Of a stretch of DNA of 64,000 bases, positions 48,042-59,972 are shown piece after piece. The position numbers and the translations under genes are program-made. The notes below the pieces were generated by a model. That model saw nothing but the letters and a program-made list of their open reading frames with translations. It was not told where the DNA came from and did no database searches. Source of the DNA: Tetradesmus obliquus (lineage: Eukaryota; Chlorophyta; Chlorophyceae; Sphaeropleales; Scenedesmaceae); assembly GCA_030272155.1 (NCBI GenBank), contig CP126194.1:7299001-7363000 (forward strand), written 5' to 3'. The first letter of the stretch is position 1. Each line of letters begins with the position of its first letter.

Positions 48042-51000
48042 ATGCGCAATGCAGTGCTGCTGGCAGTATCGCTGGCGGCTCTGCTGGTCCCCATGACAGG
48101 TGTGATCAGCTGGCGATGCATGCCAACAGAATGTCACAAAACCACAGCAATGTACCTTGGCACATGCTGAATGCCGCCTGATACGCGCGTTTCAACCACA
48201 GCTTAGCACGAGTGCTGCACTGAGGAGTGGGTTGGCGGCTGCTATGTGCATGTTGGTTCCTAAATTTGCATGTGCCAAGACTTTGCAGACAGCTGCTGCA
48301 CAGAGCCACATTGCACATTGTGCCGGCAGACATTGCTTCTGCTTGCAGCGTCGTACAGCAGCACATGTGCACCCTCGGTGCAGAGCCTACCCAAGCCTAA
48401 CCATTTTTTCTGCACCTGCTCCTGCCCCTGTGTATCGGCCTGTTCTGTTCACCTTGCGCCTCATCATCCCCAGCCACAATATGTGAGTGGCTGATGCTTG
48501 CATCAGATGTTCACATGAGTAGAATCAGCCGCAACATCAAGCAGTGTCCTGCGGCGCATGGCGTCACTAGCTGCTTGTCTGTGTGACAGCACCGGCCTGT
48601 TGCAGCAGCCAACCTGCGATGTGCAGCAGCTTGGAAGATCTATTGATGCATACATGTGAGGGTCACCACCCATGGTCTTCACCAGGTAGCTGCAGCGTGA
48701 TTTTCTGCAAAACAGCGGCATCACGCAGACCCGGCTAATGAACAATGCTTGCTTGCTGTTGAAGAATTGATCCACGCATGTTGATCAAATAATGCTGCTG
48801 CTGCTGTTGCTGCTGCTGCCGCCGCTGCTGCTGCAGACCTGCCAGCGCTGCAGGCTGTGGATGCGGAGCTGCAGGCAGAGCCTGGCCCCGTGGCTGCCAC
48901 TGTGGCGCTGTACATGCTGGCGGCTGGCATCGGCTGCTTCTGCTGGGTCTCTTTTGTAAGTATCTATGGTTCAGATCTCTGAACATCCTCAGTATCCTTC
49001 CACCTTGATAGTAGTGCATTGGTTAAAGACAATCATGCCACTCATCACACCATAGCACCAACGCCTTTGGATCCCTGAACATGTATGTCTCAGGTCTCAG
49101 GACATGCCGTAGATGCCGGTGTTTGTTGGCCTGGACTGTCAACGTACCTAGCTGAAGCCGGAATGGCACTGTCACGCGCTGTGACGCAATCCACATATGC
49201 CACCTTTGTTGCTGCAACTTACGCCAGGTGCTGGTGCTTTGCAGGCCGACCGATTTGGGCGGCGGATGGCATATGCCATTGGCTCGTTGCTGTTCCTGGG
49301 GTCAAGCGTGGGCTGCATCTGTGCACACATCATCCGCCTGCTGCTGGGGTTGAGGGCACTGCAAGGCTTGGCAGGTGAGCATGTCAAGGCACTGCAGTTT
49401 AAAAGAATGTTTGGGTGCAAGGGTGTGCCGTGCGAGCAATTGCCAGATTCTTCATTTTTGTTGCTGGGTGTCATTTGCCTGCAAAGGATGGCACGTGTGG
49501 CGGGCGCTGCTGTGCGCTCATGGACGCCTGCATGCTTACGCATTACATTATGCTGCGACCGTATGCATGTTGTCAAGTGACACCCCTCATCATGAGAAGT
49601 GCTGTGCTCCGAGAGTCGCATGTGCATTTTGTGGGCGTGCTGTTGCTGTGCAGTAAACATGACACTGACAGTGACGCTCCTGGCCGCTGCTGCTGCTGCT
49701 GTGTTTGGTGCGGCAACTGGCGCTGCTGCTGCTGCTGCATCACAGCTGCATGCTTCCTGGTAACTGGGCAGGTGCGGGGCATCATAAAATGGTGGTGTGC
49801 TGCTTGCTTCACCTTTGACCCTGTGTGCAAGATTTTAGCATCCACGGCTGCAGTCATGCCTGCACAACGTAAGGGCTGTGCCAATGGAAACTGTTTGTAA
49901 CCTGCAGCCCCACATCAGCGCGATACCAGGGTTGTATCGCAGCTGCTTGTAGCTTCTATATGTGTTAACTGCTGTCATGACTGCTGCAGCACGCAGCATG
50001 CAGTCTGCAACAAACGCATACCTGCTGCAGCTCTGACTGAGCCTCCCCTCTGCTGACACTGCCCATGCAGAGTGTTGTGGTTGATATCTTTGGGCCTGCC
50101 GAGAGGGATCGTGCTGCTCATCTCTTTACAATGCCGCTGCTGGTTGGACCGATGTTGGGCCCTTTGCTGGGAGGATTTCTGTGCCAGGTAAGAACTGCAG
50201 CCTTGCCCGCCACACAAAACCAATCGTCACAAGCCTTGCAACGTGTGAGTTTCATATGTTGCAAGAATTACAGACCCAAACACAGCCATGCACCCAGAGG
50301 TAGGAAAACATCAGCACAGAATGGCTCCTTTGGAGGCTGCTGGCGTTGACCGGCAGGCACACCTTGCTCACGTTCAGAGTTTGCTTGTTGCGTTGACTGT
50401 GCCATGTGCTGCTCTAGTTCAGCATGTTGCTTACTGTGTTGACTGGTTTTTGGGCTGTAATCGGAATATTGGAGATGATACGCTACACCGTTGTAGGTAC
50501 GTGCTGGCGAAGACAATCGCAAATGCCATGTGCATGATTGCACAGCTCGCCGCATAAACCGTTGCAACACTCTGATCAGGGTTGCTGCCGCCTGCATTCG
50601 CTGCATGCAGGCTTGGGGTTGGCAAGCCAGCCTCATCTTCATAGCGGCTGCTGCTGGCGTGGTTGTGCTGCCGCTGCTGATGCTGGTGGTGCCAGAGACA
50701 CACCAGGTGGGCTTGTACTTCATGACATGTTGGTTGACACATCGCCAGGCACATGCACCTGACTGAAGACATGATATGACACCATGTGACATGACGCAAC
50801 ATGATGTGACATGACAAGATGTGACATTGAAATAACATGACATGACATGACATGACATGACATGACATGACATGACATGACATGACATGACATGACATGA
50901 CATGACATGACATGACATGACATGACATGACATGACATGACCATGAACACCTACGTACCAGCATCAGCGGTGCCTCCGCCCAAACCGAACTAGGCGCACA

Positions 51001-52628
51001 AGGCAATCAAGAGATGACCAGCATGTGTGCCGCGATCTCGCATACGGACTACTCGCGACCCAGTGTACGGCAGGTCAATATCCTGGGAGTCACCGGTGTA
51101 ATTTTTACGGAGACAGAACAACAGCTGACAAACTTAGGAGTCAAGGGATCCGCGCTCAAGAAGCTGCTGCGTGACCTGCATTACATCGCCATCAATGGCA
51201 TGGAAAGGATATGGAAGCAGCGCGGGGCACTGCTCAAACACCTGGGCCACCTGAAGCTCAACAACTGCAGCAAAAACAAGAGAGCGAACATGAAGAGGGC
51301 ATTCAAGGCACCAAGCCACCGCAAACACGTCAAAAGACGGAAAAGCTAAACTGGTACCCTGACGGGGCTGACCAAGGATGCCTACCTTGGTCAGCATAAA
51401 CCTCTCCAGGGGGCCGCACGGTCACCTGGTGGAGGGGTAGGGGGTACGGAGCCGGCGACGGCAAGCCTACCCTCGTTCCTTGATTTACGCAGGCTTCCGC
51501 GCCCCTGGCAGCCAGGAGTGCACCTTAGCCTCGCGTAGTCTCTCTCTCTCTCTCTCTCACATGACATGACATAACATGACATGACATGACATGACATGAC
51601 ATGACATGACATGACATGACATGACATGACATGACATGACATGACATGACATGACATGCCAACCAGCGCGCCGGAGCAGCAGCAGCTTTGTCTCAAGCCA
51701 ACTTGTTGCTTTGTCAGGCGCAGCAACCGAGCGCCCCAGGAATTGTTTATGTGCTGCCGCCAAACAAAGAAGGCAGCCAAGACACTGTCTTTCCATGTCC
51801 AACCAAGCAAATGGACTGCTCTTCCTTGATTGACGGCAATGCTCTTCTCTGCTGCAGTATCGCACTGTGCAGCGCCTCCGCACCGCCAACCCAGAAGCAG
51901 CACGGCACCTGGCAGATGCTGAAGCCATCATGTCGCGCCCCCCGACTTTCCGCGCACCTTGTGTGCATCTGAAACATCTGGCAGGCAGCAGCAGCTGGTG
52001 AGTGAGTGAGTGACTACCCAGGCAGCTCTGCAGCTCCTGGGTAAGTTAAGGCTAAGAGGGTGTGTGTGGCCAGGGGTGGCCCCCCTGGGCTCCACACCCT
52101 CTACCCGTCCACTTGTGCCCTAGGGCACTAGCAGCTGGTTGTTCATGCTGCTGACGATGACAGCGTTCGGCTTCATGTTTGCCAGCCTCACAGGTGCGCC
52201 GCTGCTGCCTGATGCTGACTCTCAAGTCCACTTGTGTTGCGTCATAAATCCATTAATCAACTTCATGTATGTTTAGCTGGCAATCACGACGTTTAGCTTT
52301 ATGTATGCCAGCCTCACAGGTGGGCTGCTGCTACTGCCTGCTGCTGACTGAACTAGTGCCGTCGTGTTTGGGGATGCACTGTGCAGCTGCTGGTGCACAA
52401 GCATGGCCACAGAGCAGAGAGCTCCCTGGTTTTGCTTAGCAAGAAAGCACAACTAAGTTACAGAGATTCACATAGATGCCTTGCTTCTTCTGAAAATCCA
52501 ATATAGTCGAAGGAAGTTCTGAGGGAGGCTGACTGAGTACACAACATTGTGCAGCTTGCTGCATGGCGATTGGTCACAGCTTGACAGCTGAGTTGTCACA
52601 GCATGCAGCGTGCTTACACCGCATGGCA

Positions 52629-52665
<37 letters not shown>

Positions 52666-53911
52666 AGTGTGGCCCACTCATCTGGCTGCAGCACCAAGCA
52701 GCTTCAGCGAAGCCAAGATAGGTGAGCCGCATGAAAGCAGCACACTTCGCGTCCAGCTGCATTGCCTGCAAGCTGCATGAATCAGTGCAGTGCAGTGCAT
52801 CAGTGCTCTGCAGGCTGTGTATGCAATCGATTTGCTGTCTGTGTGCATGCAATGCCGCTGCCAACATGCCGTTAATTTCCCTGCATTGCTTGCACCACAG
52901 CAATCAACCAATACTGTGATGGCTGCTGTTTGCAGGTCTGCAGTATTTGGCGCCAGGCATATTTGCGCTTGTTGGTGAGCCGATATATGCAGGACTGCTG
53001 CAGCACAATCTCTGTCATTCGTATTTTGCAGCCAATTTGCCTGCTGTGTTGTTGTCACACCCGCTGGGGCCGGTGACAGCGAGATGTATGGAAACGGCTA
53101 AGAAGAGCAAACTGGTGTTCCAGCTTTTGCTATATGGCTCAAGAATTGCAAGTGTCCAAGCCTCGGCTTTGCAGTGTGAGCATTCCGCGCGATCGGCTGA
53201 CTCAACTGACTGTGCTACACAGATGATACTTTTAAGTTGTTAACTGTGCATGGCATGCATGCATACTGAAGAAGCAGCAGAACATGTACCAAATGTGCTG
53301 CTGCCGCTGCTGCTGCTGCTGCTGCTGCTGCTTGCACTGCAGGAGGTCTCGCCGGATTCCCAATCTCAGAAAGCATGGGTGGAGTGTCTCCGCGCGTGCC
53401 AGAGAACCGGGTGGTCTTCAACTCAGCAATGTTATGGGAGCTGGCACTGATAGGTTTCCCTGTCTTTGGGTATAGGCTTGCGAAAAACGACAGCAACGGA
53501 TATGTCGTTGGCCAGATATTCATTGGTTTTGCAACTGCCTTTTACCTTTCTGCAGTAGTTGCATACAGCATGGCCATCAAGCCGCGGAGCCCGGCAGCAG
53601 CTGCTGCAGCAGTGCATGCTGCTATGTACTGCTTTGCAGGCGTGATGACATACAGCAGTGTGTATGGCGTGCAGCGCATGGGCCTTGGGGGATACTTTTT
53701 GATGTTGGCATTGTTGCAATTTGGGGTAGGAATGACAGTGATCTTTGAGATGTCTGATGCTGAGCACGCTGAGCGTCGCATGGCACGCCGACAGCAGCAG
53801 CAGCAGCAGCGGCGGCAAGGGCGTAATGGCGCTGTGGTGGCACAGCAGGCAGGTAGGGCAGGCCAACAGCAGCAGCAGCAGCAAGCGCAGAATGGCGCTG
53901 TGGTGGTTTAG
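48042..53911 (+). CDS. Major facilitator superfamily transporter, DHA1 (drug:H+ antiporter)-like
   Basis: Exons: to 48099, 48837-48955, 49245-49374, 50071-50187, 50611-50706, 51858-51997, 52135-52193, 52936-52974 and 53343-53911. Membrane segments include LLAVSLAALLVPMTG (TM1), VALYMLAAGIGCFCWVSF, the motif-A-like ADRFGRRMAYAIGSLLF, LLVGPMLGPLLGGFLC, LIFIAAAAGVVVLPLLMLVVPETHQ, LFMLLTMTAFGFMFASLT, and in the last exon MLWELALIGFPVFGY, IFIGFATAFYLSAVVAY and YFLMLALLQFGVGMTVIF. 48042 is the first in-frame ATG; the frame stays open upstream to 47763, so a further N-terminus is possible. Exons 3 and 4 do not meet in phase, so a micro-exon is probably missed near 49.4-50.0 kb. The C-terminus is Q/A-rich. 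Substrate unknown. The intron at 51998-52134 is a repeat element, and a LINE fragment lies in the intron before 51858. Confidence 0.8.
50833..50942. repeat. (ACATG)n satellite, left arm
   Basis: About 21 perfect pentamers preceded by ~70 bp of degenerate units from 50770. It lies inside an MFS intron. Confidence 0.95.
50943..51559 (+). mobile_element. 5'-truncated LINE: reverse transcriptase C-terminus plus 3' UTR
   Basis: An open frame (51014-51349, 111 codons) reads VNILGVTGVIFTETEQQLTN, then LKKLLRDLHYIAINGMERIW and a Lys/Arg-rich end, like the C-termini of green-algal non-LTR reverse transcriptases. The 3' UTR has a hairpin (TGACCAAGG...CCTTGGTCA at 51369-51393) and ends in a (CT)n run. 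Only the 3' ~600 bp is present, as is typical of aborted target-primed reverse transcription. (ACATG)n flanks both sides, so it inserted in the satellite or was duplicated with it. Confidence 0.6.
51560..51658. repeat. (ACATG)n satellite, right arm
   Basis: About 20 pentamers with one change near the start, in the same orientation and register type as the left arm. Confidence 0.95.
52000..52128 (+). mobile_element. Introner-like element forming an MFS intron
   Basis: A 129 bp sequence found again at 60217-60345 with only about seven differences by eye. It is flanked by the direct repeat agcagctggt (51990-51999 and 52130-52139). The donor GT comes from the last bases of the left repeat plus GAGT of the element; the acceptor AG lies in the right repeat. 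Splicing 51998-52134 restores the MFS frame (phase 2 to phase 2). Internally it has two stem-loops, cccaggcag/ctcctggg and gagggtgtg/cacaccctc. Confidence 0.75.
52265..52322 (+). repeat. Echo of MFS exon 7 and its donor
   Basis: Exon 7 ends GCCAGCCTCACAG|GTGCG at 52193. The copy ends GCCAGCCTCACAG|GTGGG at 52319, offset 126 bp, and the similarity continues into the intron. Confidence 0.85.
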
Positions 53912-55085
53912 CCAGTGGCAGGGGGGGGGGCAGGATAACTGGCCCTTGCCAAGGTAGACATTGTCATCAACAGTTATATTTCAAGCCATAGCTTGAGCGC
54001 TTTTTGCCCTGCGCTTCACTGGAGTGGCAGCACGGCCAAATCAGGGAGCACTGCCCCATTGTGTTTGCAAAGGTAGCCCATTCCAAGTGCCGGTGGCAAG
54101 GAGCAGGCCTGGCCTATTGTTCTGCTCGCGGCACACAGCAGACCAAGGCGCGGAAGTGGGGTGCTGGACAAGTGCGCAGGGTGGCTTGATAGAAAGCTGA
54201 AAAGTTTAGCAAGGGAAGGAGGACGGTGGGCGGCGAATGATCACTTGCACATCAGCCAGCAGTCCTGCAATGCGTATTTGCGTCAAGTTGGGTGCCTGCT
54301 GGTGTATCAGCTGCAGCGTATGTATAAGTAAATATCGGCATACATCATGCATAGTATGCAGCCTACTCTGTGTAGCACAACTGGATTTGCGAAACATGCA
54401 CAGCGCGTCAGAGCAATTCATGCACTGATCTGCATGTATACTGGCCGCCAGGCCAGTCCTGCTACTGCTTGCCCTGCATGCGGTGCTGCTGGCGAGACTT
54501 GGTTTCATTTTGAGCTACATTGCCATCTCAGCTTTGAGCATCAAAGCTGAGGCACAGTGTGGCTGCAGAGCTCATGAGCCTACCAGCATGCGTGCTGCAC
54601 TGGAAAACTGTGCAGCCTGTTGACCATGACTGATGTCAAGGTGTTCCTAAGCATCTTTTAGAAAATTTAGGGTTCTAAACATAGCTTAGAGGTGGAGGTG
54701 CTGCGGGTTGTGTTGGATCACAGAGGGGGTGACAATGATTGAAGGGTGACGGAGTGATGTGTCATGATACACCAGCCATGGTGATGCTTACCACTCCAGT
54801 ATTGTTGTGGTTGATGACACAGATTTGTGCAGGTTGGCTGCTAGCTGGCCGATACTTACTGCTTTATATCGCTACGGTTCACCGTAGACTGCAATCTGGC
54901 TGGCTACTGCCAGCTGGTGTCACACTAGGGTTGTTGTCACAGGCGAAGTAACATATGGCGGATGTATGAAGATGTTTCGACGTCGATTATGTGTTTATCT
55001 TAGCTTCGGGGTTACTGCACCTCCTGTCTGCATCTGGCTCGCCCACCATCGCTGGCCGTCGCTTCACACCCACTCCACACCAGCC
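53912..55085. other. Intergenic region with a possible reverse-transcriptase remnant
   Basis: MFS 3' flank and DPH5 upstream region. No TGTAA was noticed here. Apart from the zinc-knuckle fragment at 54440-54550, nothing is recognised. Confidence 0.4.
54440..54550 (+). mobile_element. Fragment resembling the C-terminal zinc-binding end of a LINE reverse transcriptase
   Basis: The frame reads TGRQASPATACPACGAAGET, then WFHFELHC. The CPxCG...ET..H...HC spacing is typical of the zinc-binding segment after non-LTR reverse transcriptases. It is short and isolated. Confidence 0.35.
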
Positions 55086-56770
55086 ATGGTGCTGTACTTG
55101 ATAGGCCTAGGCCTATACGACGAGCAGGATGTCACTCTTCGCGGCCTCAACGCCATCAAGCAGTGCGAGCGTGTGTACTTGGAGGCCTACACCAGCATAC
55201 TGCTCTGTGACAAAGCTAAGCTAGAGGCGCTCTACGGCAAGCCAGTAGTAGTTGCAGACCGCGAGATGGTCGAAAACGAAGCAGATAATATTCTGGAGGG
55301 AGCGGAGACGATAGATGTAGCGTTCCTGGTAGTGGGGGACCCCTTTGGAGCCACAACACACACAGACCTGCAGCTGCGTGCACGCGAGAGAGGCATCCCT
55401 GTGCGAGTAATCCACAACGCATCTGTTATGAATGCCGTTGGAGCTTGTGGCCTGCAGCTGTACCGCTTTGGCGAGGCAGTGAGCATCGTGTTCTTCACAG
55501 ACAGTTGGCGGCCTGACAGCTTCTATGACAGGATTGCCAGCAACCGCCGCTTGGGGCTGCACACGCTGTGCCTGCTGGACATAAAGGTCAAGGAACCCAA
55601 CCTGGATGCACTGGCACGCGGCAAGACTGTGTATGAGCCACCTAGGTACGTCTGCTGTCTGTTTGTGCTATCGGGTATTGGCGACTGCAGGGGTGCAGCT
55701 GCAACTGGTGGTTGGGCGCAGTTAGATTGAGTGGATTGAGTGGGGTTGGCGCAGGGCAAACCGCGACGAGTGCTGAAGTATTCCAGCCAGGCATAGTGCA
55801 GCAGCAGCTATGGCAACGGCAGCACAGTAGCAACTGTCCGGTGCCATCGGGCGGGCTAGGCGGCTGCACTAGTTGGCTGCAGTGTGCCCCTGCTATTCAG
55901 CAACACCACCATCAACAGCCACCTGTCAAAGCAGCTGCATCTGCCACTCACAGCAGCTGCTGCTCGTTCCAGCTGAAGGGGCTGCAGCTACGGAAGCAGC
56001 CTGCTGGCCTCCCTGCCAGTTGCTATGTCACTCACTCATGTCCTGCCACTGCTGCACACCGCCCCTGCCCTGCTCCTACTTGCTTGCGTAACTGGCCAGG
56101 TACATGAGCATCAATGCAGCGCTGCAGCTCTTGATCAATTGTCCTGCCCTTAACCAGTAATGCATGTCACTACTGCACGCCTCTTTGCCCCAACTGTATT
56201 TCACATCTCTCCTGCAACCGACCGCAGGTACATGAGCATCAACACAGCACTGGAGCAGCTGCTAGAAGTTGAGGCAGCACGCAAAGAGGGCGCATACAGT
56301 GAGGAGACGCTCGCCATCGGCATGTCGCGGCTGGGCTCGCCCGACCAGCAGATCGTGGCGGGCAGCATGGGGCAGCTGCTGCAGCAGGACTTTGGGCCGC
56401 CGCTGCACTGCCTGGTCATTGCAGGTGCTTCGGCATGGCAGCCGGCGATGTATTTGAACAGACTGCGCCCAGTGTAGTGGTGCATGTTGTGCACAGAACA
56501 GCAGTGGAGTGCAGTGCAGTGGGATGCGCAGCATATGCCAGTGCACTGAGTGTCCAGGGCAGAGGCAACGCAGCAGCAGAGGCTACACATTGTTGCAGGC
56601 ACCTACCAGCGCTGGAACTGAGATATGGGACATCCAGAGTGCTCTGTTTTTAGCTGAAACTTGCGGTGTTGCTGCTGCTCTTACTGCTGTTGCTGCTGCT
56701 GCTGCTGCTGCTGCTGGCTGCAGGGGATGTGCATGTCATCGAGGAGGAGATCCTTCAGTTCTACCGCACA

Positions 56771-56801
<31 letters not shown>

Positions 56802-56848
56802 AGCAGCAGCGAGGCGAGCAGCCAGCAGAGCAGGCAGGGGAGCAATAA
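55086..56848 (+). CDS. DPH5: Diphthine methyl ester synthase (DPH5)
   Basis: Exons 55086-55645, 56228-56424 and 56724-56848 join in phase to 293 residues, close to the usual ~285. It starts [20 protein letters not shown], the family's N-terminal SAM-methyltransferase signature. Other hallmarks are [98 protein letters not shown] and [13 protein letters not shown]. The enzyme methylates the diphthamide precursor on elongation factor 2 in the cytosol, using S-adenosylmethionine. After the conserved end it carries a short Ala/Gln tail from a CAG run. Exon 2's start has an echo at 56100, and exon 3's acceptor is directly preceded by a CTG tract. Confidence 0.96.
56097..56160 (+). repeat. Echo of the DPH5 exon 2 start with acceptor
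   Basis: GGCCAG|GTACATGAGCATCAA (junction 56100) mirrors the true CCGCAG|GTACATGAGCATCAA (56228), offset 128 bp. The copy keeps a usable AG and reads [13 protein letters not shown]. Confidence 0.9.
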
Positions 56849-57628
56849 CACTTCCAGCAGCTGCATGTATGCTGCGTTGCGTGACTGCTGGAAGATTGCA
56901 GCCTGCAGTGCATCTGGCGCTGCTGAGGAAGTCTCGCATGGCCTCTGTGCTACTGGCTCAGGTGCTCAGCAAAGCACTTTCAAGCTTGATGGCATACGCT
57001 GCTGGGCAGCAGTGTGGCGGCTGCACAAACATGAAACTGTATTTTTACATCGGCCTGTGGCTGCTGGCAGTGCTCCTGCCTGATGATGATCAGCAGTGTC
57101 GTAGAGGTGCACGCCCCCTGGCGACAGTCTTGCATATAACCGGTCGCTGAGTGCTGCCTCAGCAGTATCTGGGTCGTGCAGGAGGCGGCAAGTTGTGTGT
57201 TGGGATCGGGCTGTGGCTGCGCAGTGTTGCGTATGTTCTGTGGCATCACTGCAGCTGTGAGCTGGCTGACAGCGGTAACGGACGGATGCATGATGGCTCC
57301 GCATGATGCTTTGTGTTTCAGTGGCTTGTGCTCACGTGATGATACGTTGAAAGCAACTAAAACCCGCAATGACCTGAACACTGGAGGTTACATTGCCTGG
57401 TGACACCTGGCACGCACTAAGTTCATTCAGCGCCAAATGCAAAACGGTGCTTGTAAGGAGTGTGTGCTTTGATTTGTGATCAGTACAGTCGCTTCCGACT
57501 TGTGCTGTCGCTGCACTGCTGTCTCGGCACAAAACACGTCGACTTGCTTGGCCAAAAGGCGTGTCCCCACTCAGGGCAGAACAGCACATTGAACGCTAAC
57601 ATTAAATCAAACTCCGCTGAACAACAGC
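56849..57628. other. DPH5 3' flank and PEP-mutase-like upstream region
   Basis: 780 bp with no gene recognised. A 213-codon plus frame ending at 57150 is a shadow of DPH5 exon 3 and repeat sequence. Confidence 0.4.
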
Positions 57629-59542
57629 ATGCATACAGTGAAGTCTGCTTGCCACAGCAGTGGCATCAGCAGCAGCAGTCCTGCAAGCAAGGCATGGCCC
57701 AGGGCTCGTAGGGGCTGCATCGTGCTAGCAGCCAAGTCGCCATCTCGCACAGATGCACTGCGGGAGCTTCTCAAAGGGCCGCAGATCCTCAAGGCAAGCT
57801 GCCTGGGCAGACACAAACCATTGTACTGCTGTTACACTGGCCAGTTTGCACAGCAGCAGTCCCACACAAAAAGCAAATGGCACACCCAAGAAAGGGGAAA
57901 TTGCATATCTGCCACTTCCAGTTCGCACAGCGTAAAGTTAATCGCAGGTGGTGACCCATGCGTATGCCTGTAGATGATGAGACATGTTTGCATGCATATG
58001 CGTCTTGCTGTTTACAGCAGCTCTGGCACATCACTAGCTTGCGTGCAAAGCAACTGCCAAAAACAGCACCAGCAACCATGAACGTACTTGTTAATGCTGC
58101 AATGTTCAACTGTGCTGTGCTTGCAGGGCCCCTGCTGCCATGATGGGCTGAGTGCACGGCTCATTGAGAGGGCAGGTGCGCCCATTATCATACATACCCA
58201 ATGCAGCATCTCCGGCAGCAACACAGCATCAGCATAGCAGCAGTGTTTGGAGCAGCAGAGGCGGCGCCGCTGAGGCAGCTGTGATGCATTGTGCAGGGTG
58301 TGGCTCCGCACGCGGGGGTGGTATGCATAGCAGTGTGCAGTGCTCTGGTGCGTTTAATTTGCTCGCAGCTGCTGCATGGCCACCACAACTGCCGCGCAGC
58401 AAGCTACACATGAAGAACCATCTGGTGATGTGCATGTACGCTGTTCAATTTTAAACAAGCCTGCCAACTCCTAAAAACGCAGCAGCTGGCAAGGATCCCT
58501 TGGCCCGCTTTGCCAGAGCAACTCCTGCAGCCAACATTATGGAGGAGGCGCGCGTGGCCGCATATTGTGCTTTGTACCCCCTGCATACGGCAGCCGTCTG
58601 TGATGAACATGCACTTAGCGGCTCACAGAACCAAAACATGCTGCTTAAACACACCTCACAGGCTTTGATTTTGCCTTCATGAGCGGCTTCTGCACCGCCG
58701 GGGCAAAGCTGGGCGCGCCTGACACGGGGCTGCTCTCCTACGCAGAGATGGTGGACACGGTGCGTGGTGTGGGGGTGACCGTGGTGTGTGTGTGGGTGGG
58801 GTGTGTGGGGTGTGTGGGTGTGTGGGGTGTGTGGGTGTGTGGGGTGTGTGGTGGTGGCAGGCGGCATTGCTGTTGACAATGGGCCGGCACTGTAACACGT
58901 CCGCAGTGCAGCCTAAGATTATGTGGGTGATCAGTCACGGCACCCACCTGATGGAGGGGCAGCTGCCACCGCATGTCCCTGCTGAGGAACTTTCAGCAAG
59001 TTGACTATGCAAACTTGGCGTACCAATTACAACTGCTGTTTGCGAGCTGCCTGTCGCATGCATGTGGCTGCTCATCCAATGCTGCGTGCGCATGGGTAGC
59101 TGAACTTGCATGCCCGCTGATCGTCCTTGCGTCTCTCCTGCAGGGCCGCTACGTGCATGAGGCCACAAAGCGCATCCCCATCATTGGTGACGGCGACACA
59201 GGGTGCGCGGCAGCGGCAGCAGCAGCAACAGTGGCAGCGGCAGCAGCAGCGGCAGCAGCAGCAGCAGTGGCAGCAGCAGCGGCGGCAGCAGCAGCAATGG
59301 CAGCAGCAGCGGCGGCAGCAGCTACACGTCGTGATTCTCCTTGAAAATATTCACTGACATGCAGCCAGCATTGGTATCCCAGCAGTATGGCCCCGGCAAG
59401 TGTCTGGGCAGGACTGCAGTGACGATTCATTATTCATATGTTGCTGTTGTTGCCGCAGGTACGGCAATGCAATGAATGTCAAGCGCACCGTGAGGGGCTA
59501 TGCAGCAGCAGGATTTGCAGGTGAGGCGCTGACAAGAGGCAA

Positions 59543-59591
<49 letters not shown>

Positions 59592-59620
59592 GTGTGACAA
59601 GCAGCCGCAGCAGGGTTTGA

Positions 59621-59688
<68 letters not shown>

Positions 59689-59903
59689 GTTTGCAGGTGA
59701 GGCGCTGACACCAAAAAGGAGCGCAGCCGCACAAGCATACATGGATGCATGAACACACCCATGCAGGCTGCAGGTGATGTTCATGTGCTTGCCTGGGCTT
59801 TGCTGCTGCTGTTGGCGCAACATCTTGACAGCACCAGCACCCCAATTGCTCGCACTGCCAGGGCTGCTGCTGCCTACTACAGCTGTATTGTGACCAACGC
59901 ATC

Positions 59904-59972
<69 letters not shown>

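Noticed and set aside
50268-50950. Minus frames reading MSCHVMSCHV repeats
   Set aside because: Translation of the (ACATG)n satellite; no coding evidence.
58677-58974. HTPHTP-rich minus frames
   Set aside because: Translation of the GTGTGTGGG minisatellite in an intron.
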